NCBI GenBank assembly: GCA_002435785.1
Contig: DIUC01000056.1
Span: 1 to 64,000, forward strand
Direction of reading: 5' to 3'
DNA: 64,000 nt
Source of the DNA: Saprospiraceae bacterium UBA6168
GTDB lineage: Bacteria > Bacteroidota > Bacteroidia > Chitinophagales > Saprospiraceae
A program made the position numbers and the translations under genes. Below the pieces are notes generated by a model. It was not told the DNA's origin, did not search any database, and worked only from the letters and a program-made list of their open reading frames with translations. Positions within the stretch are counted from its first letter, which is position 1. Every line of letters begins with the position of its first letter. This document shows positions 34,012-44,228 of the stretch, one piece after another.

Positions 34012-34604
34012 GGTTCTATTGATTTTAGAAGTGTTAAGTTGCCCCTTGTCTGCTTATTGCATCCAACGGACAGGCTTGTTTGATGTAGTGGCGACAAAGG
34101 TATGATATTCAGCGTTCACCAGTAATCGCCCTTCAAAACTCGTCAATTTATGACGACATTTCTGGCCAGCGTCACATTTCCGCTGAGAAAAAAATGGGAG
34201 AATTAAGGCCACCTGCTATGTTTGGGCTTGGTGGGATTTCGGTAGCATTTTTCCCCTTGATGCTTTAAAAACACATCCTTGTTATAGTTGATCCAGATTC
34301 GCAAAAAAACACGAACCACTTCCTTCAAAGAGGTTGAAACAAAAGCAGGAGAATTGAGTAAAAGGCGTATATTTGCGCAGTTTTTTTCAAAGGGGTTTGA
34401 AAATTCATAATTTGATTGTATAAATTATTGATTGATAAGCCTTTAACTGTTACCCTTTAACAATTTTCCTAGGTTTTACCACTCGAAAAATGTGAATTTG
34501 GGTCAAGTAACATGCTGGGTTTGCAATGGAAGGCGCTCGAACGGTGCCATTTCAAAAGCTGAACGGCAGTTCCCCAAGTTTCACAGCTAAAAAATTTGCT
34601 TGTC

Positions 34605-37600
34605 ATGCAAGGAAAAGGTTTTATTAAGTTCTTTCTTGCGGCTTTTGCCGTAGTTTCCCTTATCCAATTTGCGTTCATCATCCCCACTTGGGGTGTGGAG
34701 AGCAAGGCAGATAATTATGCCGCCTCAAAGTGCCCGGAAGGGAAAGGCACTGTTTGTTTCCGGCTAAAGCGGGCCAGTTACCTGGACTCCATTTCCAGCG
34801 AGACCGTTTTCAGGATACCGTTGCTCAAGTCCTACACCTACCAAGAACTGAAGGGGTCTCAACTTGGCTTCGGCCTTGACCTTAAAGGCGGTATGAGCGT
34901 ACTGTTGCAAGTTGACTTGCGTGACTACATCCGTGCGATGGCAGGCAACACGACTGATAAATCGTTGGAGGACGCCCTGACACGTGCTACCCAACTGCAA
35001 CAAAACACCCAGTCGGATTACATCACACTCTTTGCGCAGGGCTGGAAAGAAACCGCTGGGGGCAAACCACTGAATGCCATCTTCAAGCGCAATGAGTCCC
35101 TCAAGAACGAAATCAATGCAAGCTCTTCGGATGCGCAAGTGATTACCCTCCTCCGCCGTGAAGCCGACTTAACGGTAGGCCGTACTTACGAGATGCTCAA
35201 GCAACGGATTGACAAGCTCGGTGTGGTTGGCCCAACGGTTTCGTTGGATGAAGGGCGTGACCTCATCCTCGTGGAATTGCCTGGTATCGAGAATCCACAA
35301 CGGGCCCGAACGTTTCTCCAAAGTGCAGCCAAACTGGAGTTTTGGAACGTTTACCGGATTACGGATGGTGCTATTGGGTCTGCCTTTGCGGCAGCGAACG
35401 AGAAGCTTAAAAAATTGGAGTCTGGAGAAATCAAAGCGCCTTCGCAGGACAGTGTGGTGCGTGATTCCAGCGGCAATATCATCGTGGACTCTACCAAGGT
35501 GGCTGAGGCTACCAAACAGGACACGAGCTTGCCAGACCTTGATGCTAACAATGGCCCGCTATTCGATATTTTCACCCCAAACAATGGCTCTCGCGGGTAT
35601 GCCGTGATGGGTCAAACAGAAAAGAACAAGCGGGACAACGTGATTAGCATGCTTTCCAGGCCAGGTATCAAGGAATTGTTCCCATCAGATGTGACCTTCC
35701 TTTGGTCACGCAAACCTGCCAAGGATGAAAAAGGTGTTGCCACCAAGGATATCTACGAGCTATATGCCATTAAAAAAGAGCAGGGCAAAAACAACGCTCC
35801 GCTTGAAGGGGACATGGTGACCGATGCCTCTGCCAGCCCAAACCCAACCACTGGCGAACTGGCCATCAGCCTTCGTATGAATCCAGAAGGCGCACGTATT
35901 TGGGGTGCCATGACCCAGAAGGCGGCCAATGACAATAACCGGGAAATCGCCATCGTGCTGGACAGCGGCGTGGTCTCTGCGCCCAGCGTCCAAAACCCGA
36001 TACTTAGTGGCTCATCAGAAATCACTGGTAGCTTTTCATTGGAAGAAGCTAATGACATAGCCAGCATTCTTGAGGTTGGCAAGCTCCCCGCTGGCACCAA
36101 AATCATTCAAGAGTCATTGGTAGGCCCATCACTTGGCCAGGAAAATATCAACACGAGTATGATAGCGCTGTTGTTGGGCTTCTTGTTGGTATTGGCATTC
36201 ATGCTGGTCTATTACGGCACAGCGGGTGTGGTTTCCATCATTGTACTTTTCCTGAATATTGTATTCCTGTTGGGTACCGTTTCCTCCATCGGTACGGTGC
36301 TGACCTTGCCGGGTATTGCAGGTATCGTACTCACCATCGGTATGGCTGTGGATGCGAACGTAATCATTTTTGAAAGGGTACGAGAGGAGTTGCGGGAAGG
36401 CAAGTCGCTTGCAGTGGCCGTTCGTGAAGGTTATCGCCACTCCTACTCCGCTATTATTGACGGTAACGTAACGACGCTGCTCACCGCTTTTGTGCTTGCC
36501 ATTTTTGGCCTTGGCCCAATCAAAGGTTTTGCAGTTATCTTGATTTGGGGTATCATTTTCACTTTCTTCACGGCAGTGTTGGTCAGCCGCCTCGTTATCG
36601 AGTGGTGGATAGGCAAGGGAAACAACCTTACCTTCTGGACACCCCCGACACAAAATGTATTGGCCAACCTGAACATAGATTGGATGGGCAAGCGCAAACT
36701 GTTCTATGGGATTTCCATTGGCATCACTGTACTTGGTCTAATTTCGTTTGTTACAAGAGGTTTCGACCTTGGTGTTGACTTCAAGGGAGGATTCTCCTAC
36801 AATGTGGTTTTTGACAAACCAACTGAAGCAGAAGCAATCCGTCAAGCTTTGACCGCGCCATTTGAGAAAACACCGATAGTTAAAGCCGTTGATACGGAAA
36901 ACACCTACAATATCCTTACTGATTATAAGGTGAAAGAGGAAGGTGAGGACGTGCAGGATCAAGTATTGGCCAAGTTGCACGAAGGATTGGGAAGTTTGGC
37001 GGGCGGCGCAAGCTTGGACGACTTCAAAAGCCCCGACGGAAAGGGCACACATATCATTTCGTTCAGCAAGGTTGGCCCCACCGTGGCCGATGACCTTCGT
37101 AAAAGCGCTTGGAAAGCAGTGTTCTTTGGACTATTGGTCATCTTCCTTTATATCCTCGTTCGCTTCTCCAAGTGGCAGTACAGCCTTGGTGCGGTAATCG
37201 CTACGGCGCATGACGCGTTGATTGTGGTGTCGCTATTCTCGTTGCTGCACGGTATTCTTCCCTTCCCGATGGAGGTTGACCAAGCGTTCATAGCTGCCAT
37301 CCTTACCATTATCGGGTACTCCGTAAACGATACCGTGATAGTCTATGACCGTATCAGGGAGTTCTTTGGGAAGTACCCGGACAAGCCCAGGAACGAAATC
37401 ATCAACATGGCCATCAATAGTACCATGAGCCGAACCCTCATCACCGCTTTGACAACCCTGTTTACAGTACTGGTGCTGTTCATATTTGGTAGCGGCAGTA
37501 TCAAGGGCTTCGCATTTGCCTTGGTGATTGGTGTAGCTGTGGGTACCTACTCATCCGTATTCATCGCTTCACCAGTGATGGCCGACCTATCGAAAGGCGA

Positions 37601-37682
37601 TATTCGTATTGCTAACCGCCCAACTGGAGGCGGTGGCAAAGACGATAAAAAGTCATTCACCAGGACAAAGTCACAAGCTTGA
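34605..37682 (+). CDS. secDF: Fused protein translocase subunit SecDF
   Basis: 1025 aa from ATG 34605 (QGKGFIKFFLAAFAVVSLIQF). SecD and SecF are joined in one chain, normal for Bacteroidota. The SecD part has GLDLKGGMSVLLQVDL and the large periplasmic P1 region (~60-510), then TM2-6 with the conserved GMAVDANVIIFERVREEL. The SecF part begins near residue 690 (FDLGVDFKGGFSYNVVF) and has a second six-helix bundle with SVNDTVIVYDRIREFF. It uses the proton gradient to pull secreted proteins through SecYEG. The tail is Gly/Lys-rich. A U-tract terminator follows directly (37710-37751). Confidence 0.97.
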   Translation: MQGKGFIKFFLAAFAVVSLIQFAFIIPTWGVESKADNYAASKCPEGKGTVCFRLKRASYLDSISSETVFRIPLLKSYTYQELKGSQLGFGLDLKGGMSVLLQVDLRDYIRAMAGNTTDKSLEDALTRATQLQQNTQSDYITLFAQGWKETAGGKPLNAIFKRNESLKNEINASSSDAQVITLLRREADLTVGRTYEMLKQRIDKLGVVGPTVSLDEGRDLILVELPGIENPQRARTFLQSAAKLEFWNVYRITDGAIGSAFAAANEKLKKLESGEIKAPSQDSVVRDSSGNIIVDSTKVAEATKQDTSLPDLDANNGPLFDIFTPNNGSRGYAVMGQTEKNKRDNVISMLSRPGIKELFPSDVTFLWSRKPAKDEKGVATKDIYELYAIKKEQGKNNAPLEGDMVTDASASPNPTTGELAISLRMNPEGARIWGAMTQKAANDNNREIAIVLDSGVVSAPSVQNPILSGSSEITGSFSLEEANDIASILEVGKLPAGTKIIQESLVGPSLGQENINTSMIALLLGFLLVLAFMLVYYGTAGVVSIIVLFLNIVFLLGTVSSIGTVLTLPGIAGIVLTIGMAVDANVIIFERVREELREGKSLAVAVREGYRHSYSAIIDGNVTTLLTAFVLAIFGLGPIKGFAVILIWGIIFTFFTAVLVSRLVIEWWIGKGNNLTFWTPPTQNVLANLNIDWMGKRKLFYGISIGITVLGLISFVTRGFDLGVDFKGGFSYNVVFDKPTEAEAIRQALTAPFEKTPIVKAVDTENTYNILTDYKVKEEGEDVQDQVLAKLHEGLGSLAGGASLDDFKSPDGKGTHIISFSKVGPTVADDLRKSAWKAVFFGLLVIFLYILVRFSKWQYSLGAVIATAHDALIVVSLFSLLHGILPFPMEVDQAFIAAILTIIGYSVNDTVIVYDRIREFFGKYPDKPRNEIINMAINSTMSRTLITALTTLFTVLVLFIFGSGSIKGFAFALVIGVAVGTYSSVFIASPVMADLSKGDIRIANRPTGGGGKDDKKSFTRTKSQA

Positions 37683-37709
37683 TAAAATCAAGCATTTGAT
37701 ATAAAAGTC

Positions 37710-37751
37710 AAATCCCTTCGCCAGATAATCTGAGCGAAGGGATTTTTTTTT
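37710..37751 (+). terminator. Rho-independent terminator of secDF
   Basis: AAATCCCTTCGC and GCGAAGGGATTT form a 12-bp stem followed by T8. Confidence 0.95.
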
Positions 37752-37846
37752 GAATAAAATCTCGAAGGATGATTTTGGGTTTGGCACGGTTGTTGGCTAA
37801 GTAGGTTCGTAAGTTTTGGTTAATAATTGTAAGAATTGTCAAATCT

Positions 37847-37874
37847 GCCTGAAGTAAGTTCAGGCTTTTTTTTT
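37847..37874 (+). terminator. Second plus-strand terminator
   Basis: GCCTGAA-GTAAG-TTCAGGC followed by T9, about 100 bp after the first. It may be a backup, or end an unseen small transcript in between. Confidence 0.75.
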
Positions 37875-37876
37875 GC

Positions 37877-37926
37877 CCAACAAAGAAGGGGGACATGGCA
37901 CTTGCCATGTCCCCCTTCTTTGTTGG
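37877..37926. repeat. 24-bp perfect inverted repeat, 2-base centre
   Basis: Arms 37877-37900 and 37903-37926 are exact reverse complements (CCAACAAAGAAGGGGG...), separated by CT. Neither strand has a U tract after it, so it is not a standard terminator. It lies between convergent secDF and rplT. Confidence 0.9.
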
Positions 37927-37990
37927 CTTCGGTTAGAACAGCATTGCGTTGCCAATCTGGGGCAGCTACTGGCGCCAAAAACAACTACAA

Positions 37991-38025
37991 GAAAAAAGGG
38001 AATCAATGGCGCACCACTGATTCCC
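37991..38025 (-). terminator. Terminator of the infC-rpmI-rplT operon
   Basis: GGGAATCA (37998-38005) pairs with TGATTCCC (38018-38025); read on the minus strand it is followed by a T6 run, 28 bp after the rplT stop. Confidence 0.85.
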
Positions 38026-38052
38026 TTTGCTTTGTTGTACAAACAAGAACGC

Positions 38053-38397
38053 TTATTTCGCAGCGTTGACCACCGCCTTGAACGAGTCAGGGTGGTTGAG
38101 CGCCAAGTCTGCGAGCGACTTCCGGTTTAGGTCAATTTTGTTGTTGGAAAGCTTGAACATCAACCTTGAGTAGGTAGTGCCGTTGATACGGGCACCTGCG
38201 TTGATACGGGCAATCCAAAGTTGGCGGTAAGCACGCTTTTTCAGCTTGCGGCCTACGAAAGCGTAACCCATTGCCTTGTCCACCGCATTTTTGGCGACGG
38301 AGATGACATTTTTCCTCCTACCAAAGTAACCTTTGGCAGCTTTTAGGATTTTCTTGCGTCTTGCACGAGACGCTACTGCATTTACTGAACGAGGCAT
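38053..38397 (-). CDS. rplT: 50S ribosomal protein L20 (bL20)
   Basis: 114 aa, the usual length. [29 protein letters not shown] and [18 protein letters not shown] are diagnostic. It binds 23S rRNA early in large-subunit assembly and can repress its own operon in other bacteria. Third gene of infC-rpmI-rplT on the minus strand; gap to rpmI 85 bp. Confidence 0.98.
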   Translation of the reverse strand: MPRSVNAVASRARRKKILKAAKGYFGRRKNVISVAKNAVDKAMGYAFVGRKLKKRAYRQLWIARINAGARINGTTYSRLMFKLSNNKIDLNRKSLADLALNHPDSFKAVVNAAK

Positions 38398-38482
38398 AAA
38401 TTCGAATTTTTAGTACAGCTCAGGGAAACACGCCGTGGCGTGAATACTTGTAGCCTGGACTCTCGTTAAAAAATCTGTGAAA

Positions 38483-38680
38483 CTATCCGACTGCAAGCAA
38501 TCGCTTGATGCGTGACTCTTCTGACGCATCCACCACAGTGGTGCCAGCATGGCGCAGCTTGGCCTTTGGGCTTTTCCCCCAAAACCTGTGTGAGGTATTG
38601 GCGTGTCCCCTTTTGACCCTACCTGAGCCTGTGACCGAAAAGCGCTTTTTTGCGCCGGAATGAGACTTCATTTTTGGCAT
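38483..38680 (-). CDS. rpmI: 50S ribosomal protein L35 (bL35)
   Basis: 65 aa. [30 protein letters not shown] is the canonical bL35 start, and the fold is highly basic. Second gene of the infC operon. Confidence 0.98.
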   Translation of the reverse strand: MPKMKSHSGAKKRFSVTGSGRVKRGHANTSHRFWGKSPKAKLRHAGTTVVDASEESRIKRLLAVG

Positions 38681-38790
38681 GACTTCAATTTTTATTTTAA
38701 GGAGCGCAAAGGTAGCAACTCCCTTGATTAATTCAAAATTAAGGTTGATTTAATTGGCGTACAACTTGGTTGTTTTTGGAGAATGCGGTC

Positions 38791-39381
38791 TTATGCCTTT
38801 TTCTTTTTGGGCGTAAGTACCACTATCATCCGCTTGCCCTCCAATTTGATGGGAGCTTCTGGTGTACCTACTTCTTCAAGTTCCTTCACAAAGCGCTCCA
38901 GCAGGTCACGGCCACGGTCTTTGAACACGATGGTACGGCCAAAGAAGTGCACATAAGCTTTCACTTTGGCACTTTCCTCCAAGAAATTCTTGGCATGCTT
39001 GGTCTTGAACTCGAAGTCGTGGTCATCCGTATTTGGGCCAAAGCGGATTTCCTTCAGTACCGTCTTGGCGGCCTTTGCCTTCATCTCTTTTTCCTTCCGC
39101 TTTTTTTCGTAAACGTATTTATTGTAGTCGGTGAGCCTACAAACAGGCGGGGCTGCATTGGGAGAGATTTCAATAAGGTCGAGTTGGGCTTTGTCCGCCC
39201 AGAACAAGGCTTTTCTTGTCTGGACAATCGAACCCGGTTCGATGGTTTCACCAACGATGGCGCTTACCTCTTCCAGATTCTCACCAACGAGGCGGATTTC
39301 AGGAATCCGGATTTGTTCATTGATACGGAACTTAGGCTCTGGTGGCCTTGAGAAGTTGCGGTTAAAGTGTCCTTTTGCCAA
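38791..39381 (-). CDS. infC: Translation initiation factor IF-3 (non-AUG start)
   Basis: 196 codons from TTG 39381. N-domain: PKFRINEQIRIPEIRLVGEN, ALFWADKAQLDLIEISPNAAPPVCRLTDYNKYVYE. C-domain: KEIRFGPNTDDHDFEFKTKHAKNFLE, GRTIVFKDRG and EGKRMIVVLTPKKK. There is no ATG in frame upstream of RINEQI; another TTG at 39453 would add 24 residues that do not resemble IF-3. I prefer 39381 because it leaves a short basic leader (LAKGHFNRNFSRPPEP), as in relatives. Rare start codons in infC are known to allow IF-3 to control its own translation, so this is probably functional. Confidence 0.93.
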   Translation of the reverse strand: MAKGHFNRNFSRPPEPKFRINEQIRIPEIRLVGENLEEVSAIVGETIEPGSIVQTRKALFWADKAQLDLIEISPNAAPPVCRLTDYNKYVYEKKRKEKEMKAKAAKTVLKEIRFGPNTDDHDFEFKTKHAKNFLEESAKVKAYVHFFGRTIVFKDRGRDLLERFVKELEEVGTPEAPIKLEGKRMIVVLTPKKKKA

Positions 39382-39561
39382 ATGGAGATGGATTTTGTTA
39401 AAGATTATGTTGGTCTTGGAGCTTCCGCTGATTTTGTCGGCGATGTACTCCAATTTTTTTTGTGCTACGCAAAATTTACAGCTTTCGTTCCGCCCTTTTG
39501 CCTATTTCTCAGGCAAACTGCACCCGAAATCCGTGTGTGCTTAAAATTTTCCACACAAACG

Positions 39562-39608
39562 TAAAAAACAAACGGTCAATGCCCAACTACCTTGTTGAAC
39601 ATTGACCG
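39562..39608 (-). terminator. Terminator of clpC
   Basis: CGGTCAATG (39573-39581) pairs with CATTGACCG (39600-39608); on the minus strand it is followed by TTTGTTTTTTAC. It lies 43 bp past the clpC stop and separates clpC from infC. Confidence 0.7.
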
Positions 39609-39650
39609 GGTATTTACCAAAAAAGCTGTAAAAAAGCAGTTTCCCTCACG

Positions 39651-42197
39651 TTATGCGTCGGTTTTTACTGCTTTGGCCAGCGTAATTATCAATCCTGTAC
39701 CCTCCTCATTGAGGGTAGCTTCCAGTATAGAGCCTTCTGCTGGGTTTTCGTTCAACAAAAACTCCGCAAGCGGGTCTTCGATGTATTTCTGTATCGCACG
39801 GTTCAGCGGCCTGGCACCGAATTGCGGGTCGAAGCCTTTTTCTGCCACAAAGCTCTTTGCAGCTTCCGTGAGCGTTAGCTCGTAACCAAGCGCAGTTAGC
39901 CGTTGGAAAACCTGCTTCAAGGAGATGTCAATAATTTTGAAAATTTCCTCACGTTGCAAGCTGTTGAAGATGACCACATCGTCAATCCGATTAAGGAACT
40001 CAGGCGAAAATGTTTTCTTCAAGGCGTCCCGGATAACCGTTTTGGCGTTGTCTTCGGCTGCCTCTACGCGAGATTTGGTGGCAAAACCAACACCTTGCCC
40101 AAAATCCTTCAATTGCCGCACCCCAATGTTGGAGGTCATAATAATGATGGTATTCTTGAAATCCACCTTCCTGCCGAGGCTGTCGGTCAGCTGGCCATCG
40201 TCGAGCACTTGCAGCAAGATGTTGTAAACGTCGGGGTGAGCCTTCTCGATTTCGTCCAACAAAACCACGGAGTAGGGCTTGCGGCGCACTTTTTCGGTCA
40301 ATTGTCCACCTTCCTCATAGCCCACATAGCCCGGAGGCGCACCTACAAGGCGGCTGATGGAGAACTTCTCCATGTACTCGCTCATGTCAATTCGAACTAA
40401 AGCATCATCGGAGTCGAAAAGGTAGCGGGCCAGCGACTTCGCAAGTTCCGTCTTCCCGACACCAGTAGGGCCAAGGAAAATGAACGAGCCGATGGGTTTC
40501 TTTGGGTCCTTCAACCCAACCCGATTGCGCTGTATGGCTTTTACGATTTTCTTGACAGCTTCATCCTGTCCAATTATCATCTTGGTGATATCGTCAGCCA
40601 TGTTCACGAGCTTCTTGCTCTCGCTCTGGGCCACTCGGCGTACCGGTATGCCGGTCATCATGGACACCACCTCTGCAATATCCTCTTCATCAACAGGGTA
40701 GCGCTTTGTCTTGCTTTCCTCCTCCCATTGCATCTTGGCAAAATCGAGCTGCCGGAGCAGTTTGCTCTCCTCGTCCCGCAGGTCGGCGGCACGCTCGTAC
40801 TGTTGGTTCTTCACCGCAAGGTTCTTCTGCTCCTTTATTTGCTCTATTTTCTTCTCGTACTCTTCGATATGCTTGGGCACATGGATATTTTTCAAATGCA
40901 CCCTTGCTCCGACCTCATCCAGCACATCAATGGCTTTGTCTGGCAAAAAGCGGTCGCTCATGTAGCGGTCACTGAAGCGCACACATGCCTTGATTGCATC
41001 GTCGGAATAGACCACGTTGTGGAATTCCTCGTACTTGTCCCTGATGTTCATCAAGATGTGAATGGTGTCGTCCGCAGATGGCGGATCCACGACTACCCGC
41101 TGGAAACGGCGGTCTAACGCCCCATCCTTTTCTATGTACTGGCGGTACTCGTCCAAGGTGGAAGCGCCAATGCATTGTAGCTCCCCACGTGCGAGTGCAG
41201 GCTTGAAGATGTTTGAGGCATCCAAAGAGCCTGTCGCACCGCCAGCACCTACAATCGTATGGATTTCATCAATGAACAAGATAACGTCCCTTGATTTTTC
41301 CAACTCGTTCATGATGGCTTTCATGCGCTCTTCGAACTGGCCACGGTACTTCGTGCCAGCCACCATCGCAGCCATGTCGAGCATCACGATTCGTTTGCCA
41401 AAAAGGGTGCGGGGCACTTTTTTCTGGTGGATGCGCAGGGCGAGACCCTCTACGATGGCAGTTTTGCCAACACCAGGCTCTCCAATAAGTATTGGGTTGT
41501 TCTTTTTGCGACGGCTAAGAATCTGCGATACCCGCTCTATCTCGCTCTCCCGGCCGATGATGGGGTCAAGCTTGCCTTCTTCCGCATGGCGGGTGACGTC
41601 CCTTCCAAAATTATCGAGCACTGGAGTTCGGGATTTTTGCTGTCCCTTGCGCTGCTGCTGCTGATAGCGGGCATTTTCATCTTCGTCAAAAGAATCTTCA
41701 TCGGGTGGTGGCGCAGCATTGTAAATCTCTGGGCTTTCGATAGTGCCCTGCTCCTGACGAACATACTCCAATTCCGTCCTGAATATTTCGTAGTCAATAT
41801 CGAAATGATTCAAAATGCGGGAAGCGGGATTGTCCTTGTGCTTCAAAATGGACAACACAAGGTGCTCTGGCGTCACCTCTTCGCTCTTGAAAGCCTTGGC
41901 TTCGAGGAAGGTCACTTTGAGCACTTTTTCCGCCTGCTTGTTGAGGGGCAGGTTGCCAATATGGATGGTGGAGTTGGCGGATGGACGCCGAGGTACCGTC
42001 TCCTCGATGATTTGCTGCAACTCTACGGGGTCAACGTCAAGCGAGTCCAGCGTTTTGTAGGCGAGGGTGTCGGCGTCCCGTATCAGCCCGAGCAACAGGT
42101 GCTCTGTGCCGATGAAATCCTGCCCAAGCCGCAACGCTTCGTCACGGCTGGCCGAGATTATTTTTTTTACTTTGTTAGAAAATTTCTTGTCGTTCAT
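39651..42197 (-). CDS. clpC: ATP-dependent Clp protease ATP-binding subunit ClpC
   Basis: 848 aa from ATG 42197. A Clp N domain with two repeats ([34 protein letters not shown]) is followed by AAA-1 ([25 protein letters not shown]), a UVR-like coiled-coil middle domain ([22 protein letters not shown]), AAA-2 ([29 protein letters not shown]) and a ClpP-docking region. Length and middle domain identify ClpC rather than ClpA or ClpB. It unfolds substrates for ClpP; no adaptor gene is adjacent. A palindrome TTGACCT-TC-AGGTCAA at 42292-42307 lies ~95 bp upstream and could be an operator. Confidence 0.96.
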   Translation of the reverse strand: MNDKKFSNKVKKIISASRDEALRLGQDFIGTEHLLLGLIRDADTLAYKTLDSLDVDPVELQQIIEETVPRRPSANSTIHIGNLPLNKQAEKVLKVTFLEAKAFKSEEVTPEHLVLSILKHKDNPASRILNHFDIDYEIFRTELEYVRQEQGTIESPEIYNAAPPPDEDSFDEDENARYQQQQRKGQQKSRTPVLDNFGRDVTRHAEEGKLDPIIGRESEIERVSQILSRRKKNNPILIGEPGVGKTAIVEGLALRIHQKKVPRTLFGKRIVMLDMAAMVAGTKYRGQFEERMKAIMNELEKSRDVILFIDEIHTIVGAGGATGSLDASNIFKPALARGELQCIGASTLDEYRQYIEKDGALDRRFQRVVVDPPSADDTIHILMNIRDKYEEFHNVVYSDDAIKACVRFSDRYMSDRFLPDKAIDVLDEVGARVHLKNIHVPKHIEEYEKKIEQIKEQKNLAVKNQQYERAADLRDEESKLLRQLDFAKMQWEEESKTKRYPVDEEDIAEVVSMMTGIPVRRVAQSESKKLVNMADDITKMIIGQDEAVKKIVKAIQRNRVGLKDPKKPIGSFIFLGPTGVGKTELAKSLARYLFDSDDALVRIDMSEYMEKFSISRLVGAPPGYVGYEEGGQLTEKVRRKPYSVVLLDEIEKAHPDVYNILLQVLDDGQLTDSLGRKVDFKNTIIIMTSNIGVRQLKDFGQGVGFATKSRVEAAEDNAKTVIRDALKKTFSPEFLNRIDDVVIFNSLQREEIFKIIDISLKQVFQRLTALGYELTLTEAAKSFVAEKGFDPQFGARPLNRAIQKYIEDPLAEFLLNENPAEGSILEATLNEEGTGLIITLAKAVKTDA

Positions 42198-42291
42198 ATT
42201 CAATTGAATCGGTGAAATTTTTTCTGATTTCGGGGATTTGAAGCAATGTTAAGGGGATTTGCACAAGTTTCAAAATGCCAGCAAAAAAAGT

Positions 42292-42307
42292 TGACCTTCA
42301 GGTCAAT
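42292..42307. promoter_or_regulatory. Palindrome upstream of clpC, possible operator
   Basis: TTGACCT and AGGTCAA flank a 2-base centre, 95 bp before the clpC start. It could bind a dimeric regulator. The rest of 42198-42756 shows no supported gene. Confidence 0.35.
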
Positions 42308-42756
42308 TAGGCTACCAAAACTTTTTAGCTTGATTACGCATCCACAAACACTCCCCCACCCCAGTTAATTTTGATAAAAACAGTGCCAGTATTCCAAGTT
42401 CCGCAACACTGGCGTCCTTTTATAGCGAAAAAGAAAGGGCTTGCCAAACTTAATTTCTGTTGCCTTTTTTCAAACTTGACGGGCTTACAAGCTTTGGGTT
42501 CCAGTTTCCATCTTTATAGAAAATGTCTGTCTGGCAAAGTTCTGCAAATAAACGTTTAACGCCAACCTTAGTTTGTGAGCAATGGATGTAGGCTCTGCCC
42601 ACACCGTTGGCCATTGTGTCTGGCATGTAGGTGTCAATCAATTTAACTAATTGACTTTCAGCTATTTAGCTTTGATAATTTTCGTATTGTCCGGGGGCTT
42701 TACTTAGGTGGTTTGGAAGAAAAAACATCCAATTTGCTTTGAAGCACCTTGGCATA

Positions 42757-42788
42757 TTGAAAATATGATGGATAAAATACTAACTTAG
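42757..42788 (+). promoter_or_regulatory. Promoter of the STAS-rnz operon
   Basis: TTG at 42757-42759, 21-bp spacer, TAACTTAG at 42781-42788 (one mismatch from TAnnTTTG). Initiation near 42795 would put the hairpin at 42801-42836 at the very 5' end of the mRNA. Confidence 0.45.
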
Positions 42789-42800
42789 CGCCCTAAATCA

Positions 42801-42836
42801 AAAAGGGGGTCTGCCCGTTCGTCGGGACTCCCTTTT
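42801..42836 (+). promoter_or_regulatory. Leader hairpin of the STAS-rnz operon
   Basis: AAAAGGGGGTC...GACTCCCTTTT encloses a second stem CCCG/CGGG. It ends 16 bp before ATG 42853. There is no U tract, so a 5' stabiliser, translation control or protein site is more likely than attenuation. Confidence 0.5.
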
Positions 42837-42852
42837 AAAGTGCAAAAAAAGT

Positions 42853-43230
42853 ATGCGATATTCAATAGACAAGCAGGAAAGATTTGCTGTACTCCATCTC
42901 CACGACGAGAACCTGAATTCAGTGGTGGCTCCCAACCTCAAGTCGGAGCTGGTAATCCTGTCCAACGAAGGTGTTCCCAACCTTATTCTCGACCTGTCGG
43001 AAGTGAAATACGTTGATTCCTCTGGTTTGAGCGCCATACTCACGGCCAATCGGTTGTGGAAGAGCCTCGGTGCGTTTGTCCTGACCGGCATCAAGCACGA
43101 CACAGTTCGCAAGCTGATTGAAATTTCCCGGCTTGATTCCGTACTGTCCATTCTGCCCACCTTGGAAGAATCAATGGATTACGTCATTCTGGAGGACATT
43201 GAGCGGTCATTGAGTGCAGAGCGCCTATGA
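42853..43230 (+). CDS. STAS-domain anti-sigma factor antagonist
   Basis: 125 aa, a single STAS domain of the SpoIIAA/RsbV type. NLILDLSEVKYVDSSGLSAILTANRLW holds the phosphorylation motif (DSSGLS, Ser57 most likely), and GIKHDTVRKLIEISRLDSVLSI is the usual C-terminal helix. Family members are phosphorylated by RsbW-like kinases and set free sigma factors or steer output regulators. No kinase or phosphatase is adjacent. It overlaps rnz by four bases (ATGA), implying coupled translation; the link of a partner switch with RNase Z is unusual. Confidence 0.9.
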   Translation: MRYSIDKQERFAVLHLHDENLNSVVAPNLKSELVILSNEGVPNLILDLSEVKYVDSSGLSAILTANRLWKSLGAFVLTGIKHDTVRKLIEISRLDSVLSILPTLEESMDYVILEDIERSLSAERL

Positions 43231-44135
43231 GGTTTGCCCTGACGATTTTGGGGGTCAATGCAGCCACGCCTGCTTTTGGGCGCTTCCCAACTTCGCAGGT
43301 GCTACAGGTTCACAACCAATTTTTTCTGATAGATTGTGGTGAGGGCGCACAGATGCGCATGGGTGATTTCAATATTCCCCGACACAAGATTCGCCAAGTA
43401 TTCATTTCCCATCTTCATGGCGACCATGTTTTTGGCTTACCCGGCCTGCTTTTTTCATTTGACCTGAATGGCAGGCAAGACCCATTGGACATTTTTTCAC
43501 CGCCCGGTTTGCAGGAAATGATTTTGGCCCAGCTCCGTCCAGGTGGGACACTCTCCTACCCCATTCGCTTTCACGAGATTGATACCACATTTCCAACATT
43601 GGTTTTTGAAAACAAAGCTATCACCGTGGAGAGCATACCACTGAAACACGGCATACCAACCGTAGGCTACATTTTTCGGGAAAAGCCAAGGCCGCTGAAT
43701 ATCAGGTCTGAAAAAATTGCCGAACACCAACTCTCCGTCCCACAAATAAAGGCCGCAAAAGCCGGGGAAGATGTTTTGCTCCTTAATGGAGAGCTTATTG
43801 AAAACCAAGCGCTTACTTTCCCCCCTACTCCGCTTCGTTCTTACGCTTTCCTCACCGACACGGTTTGCGACGAAGCTGTTTTGCCCCATATTTTGGGTGT
43901 AAGTATGCTCTACCACGACACCACCTTTTGCGATGACTTTCACGAAAACGCTGCCCTTACCATGCACTCCACTGCTCGCCAAGCAGCCGTGCTTGCCGAC
44001 AAGGCTAAGGTAGGCCGTTTGATTACGGGCCACTATTCAGCGAGGTACAAAGACTTGAGTATTTTTCTGGAGGAGTCACTACCCATCTTCCCAAACACAG
44101 TGCTTGGACAAGAAGGGGTTACTTACTTGGTGTAA
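43227..44135 (+). CDS. rnz: Ribonuclease Z (tRNA 3' endonuclease)
   Basis: 302 aa, the short RNase Z form. Metallo-beta-lactamase fold with HLHGDH (His62, His64, Asp66, His67), LIDCGEGAQMRM, the KHGIPTVGYIFREKPRP exosite-like region, TDTVCDEAVL and the late GHYSARYKD. It removes the 3' trailer of tRNA precursors. That matters here because tRNA-Leu in this window lacks an encoded CCA. Start ATG overlaps the stop of the STAS gene. Confidence 0.95.
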   Translation: MRFALTILGVNAATPAFGRFPTSQVLQVHNQFFLIDCGEGAQMRMGDFNIPRHKIRQVFISHLHGDHVFGLPGLLFSFDLNGRQDPLDIFSPPGLQEMILAQLRPGGTLSYPIRFHEIDTTFPTLVFENKAITVESIPLKHGIPTVGYIFREKPRPLNIRSEKIAEHQLSVPQIKAAKAGEDVLLLNGELIENQALTFPPTPLRSYAFLTDTVCDEAVLPHILGVSMLYHDTTFCDDFHENAALTMHSTARQAAVLADKAKVGRLITGHYSARYKDLSIFLEESLPIFPNTVLGQEGVTYLV

Positions 44136-44228
44136 CATATCGCCAGCGGCTTGAATCCAGCCCATTTGCGGCACTTCCCAAATTGGGTGGATGGCGAAGA
44201 CCTCGTCATTTCTCACCCCCAATCGTCC

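Noticed and set aside
42450..42641. 63-aa minus-strand frame upstream of the STAS operon
   Set aside because: No recognisable start context, no domain, low-complexity tail; cannot be told from chance.
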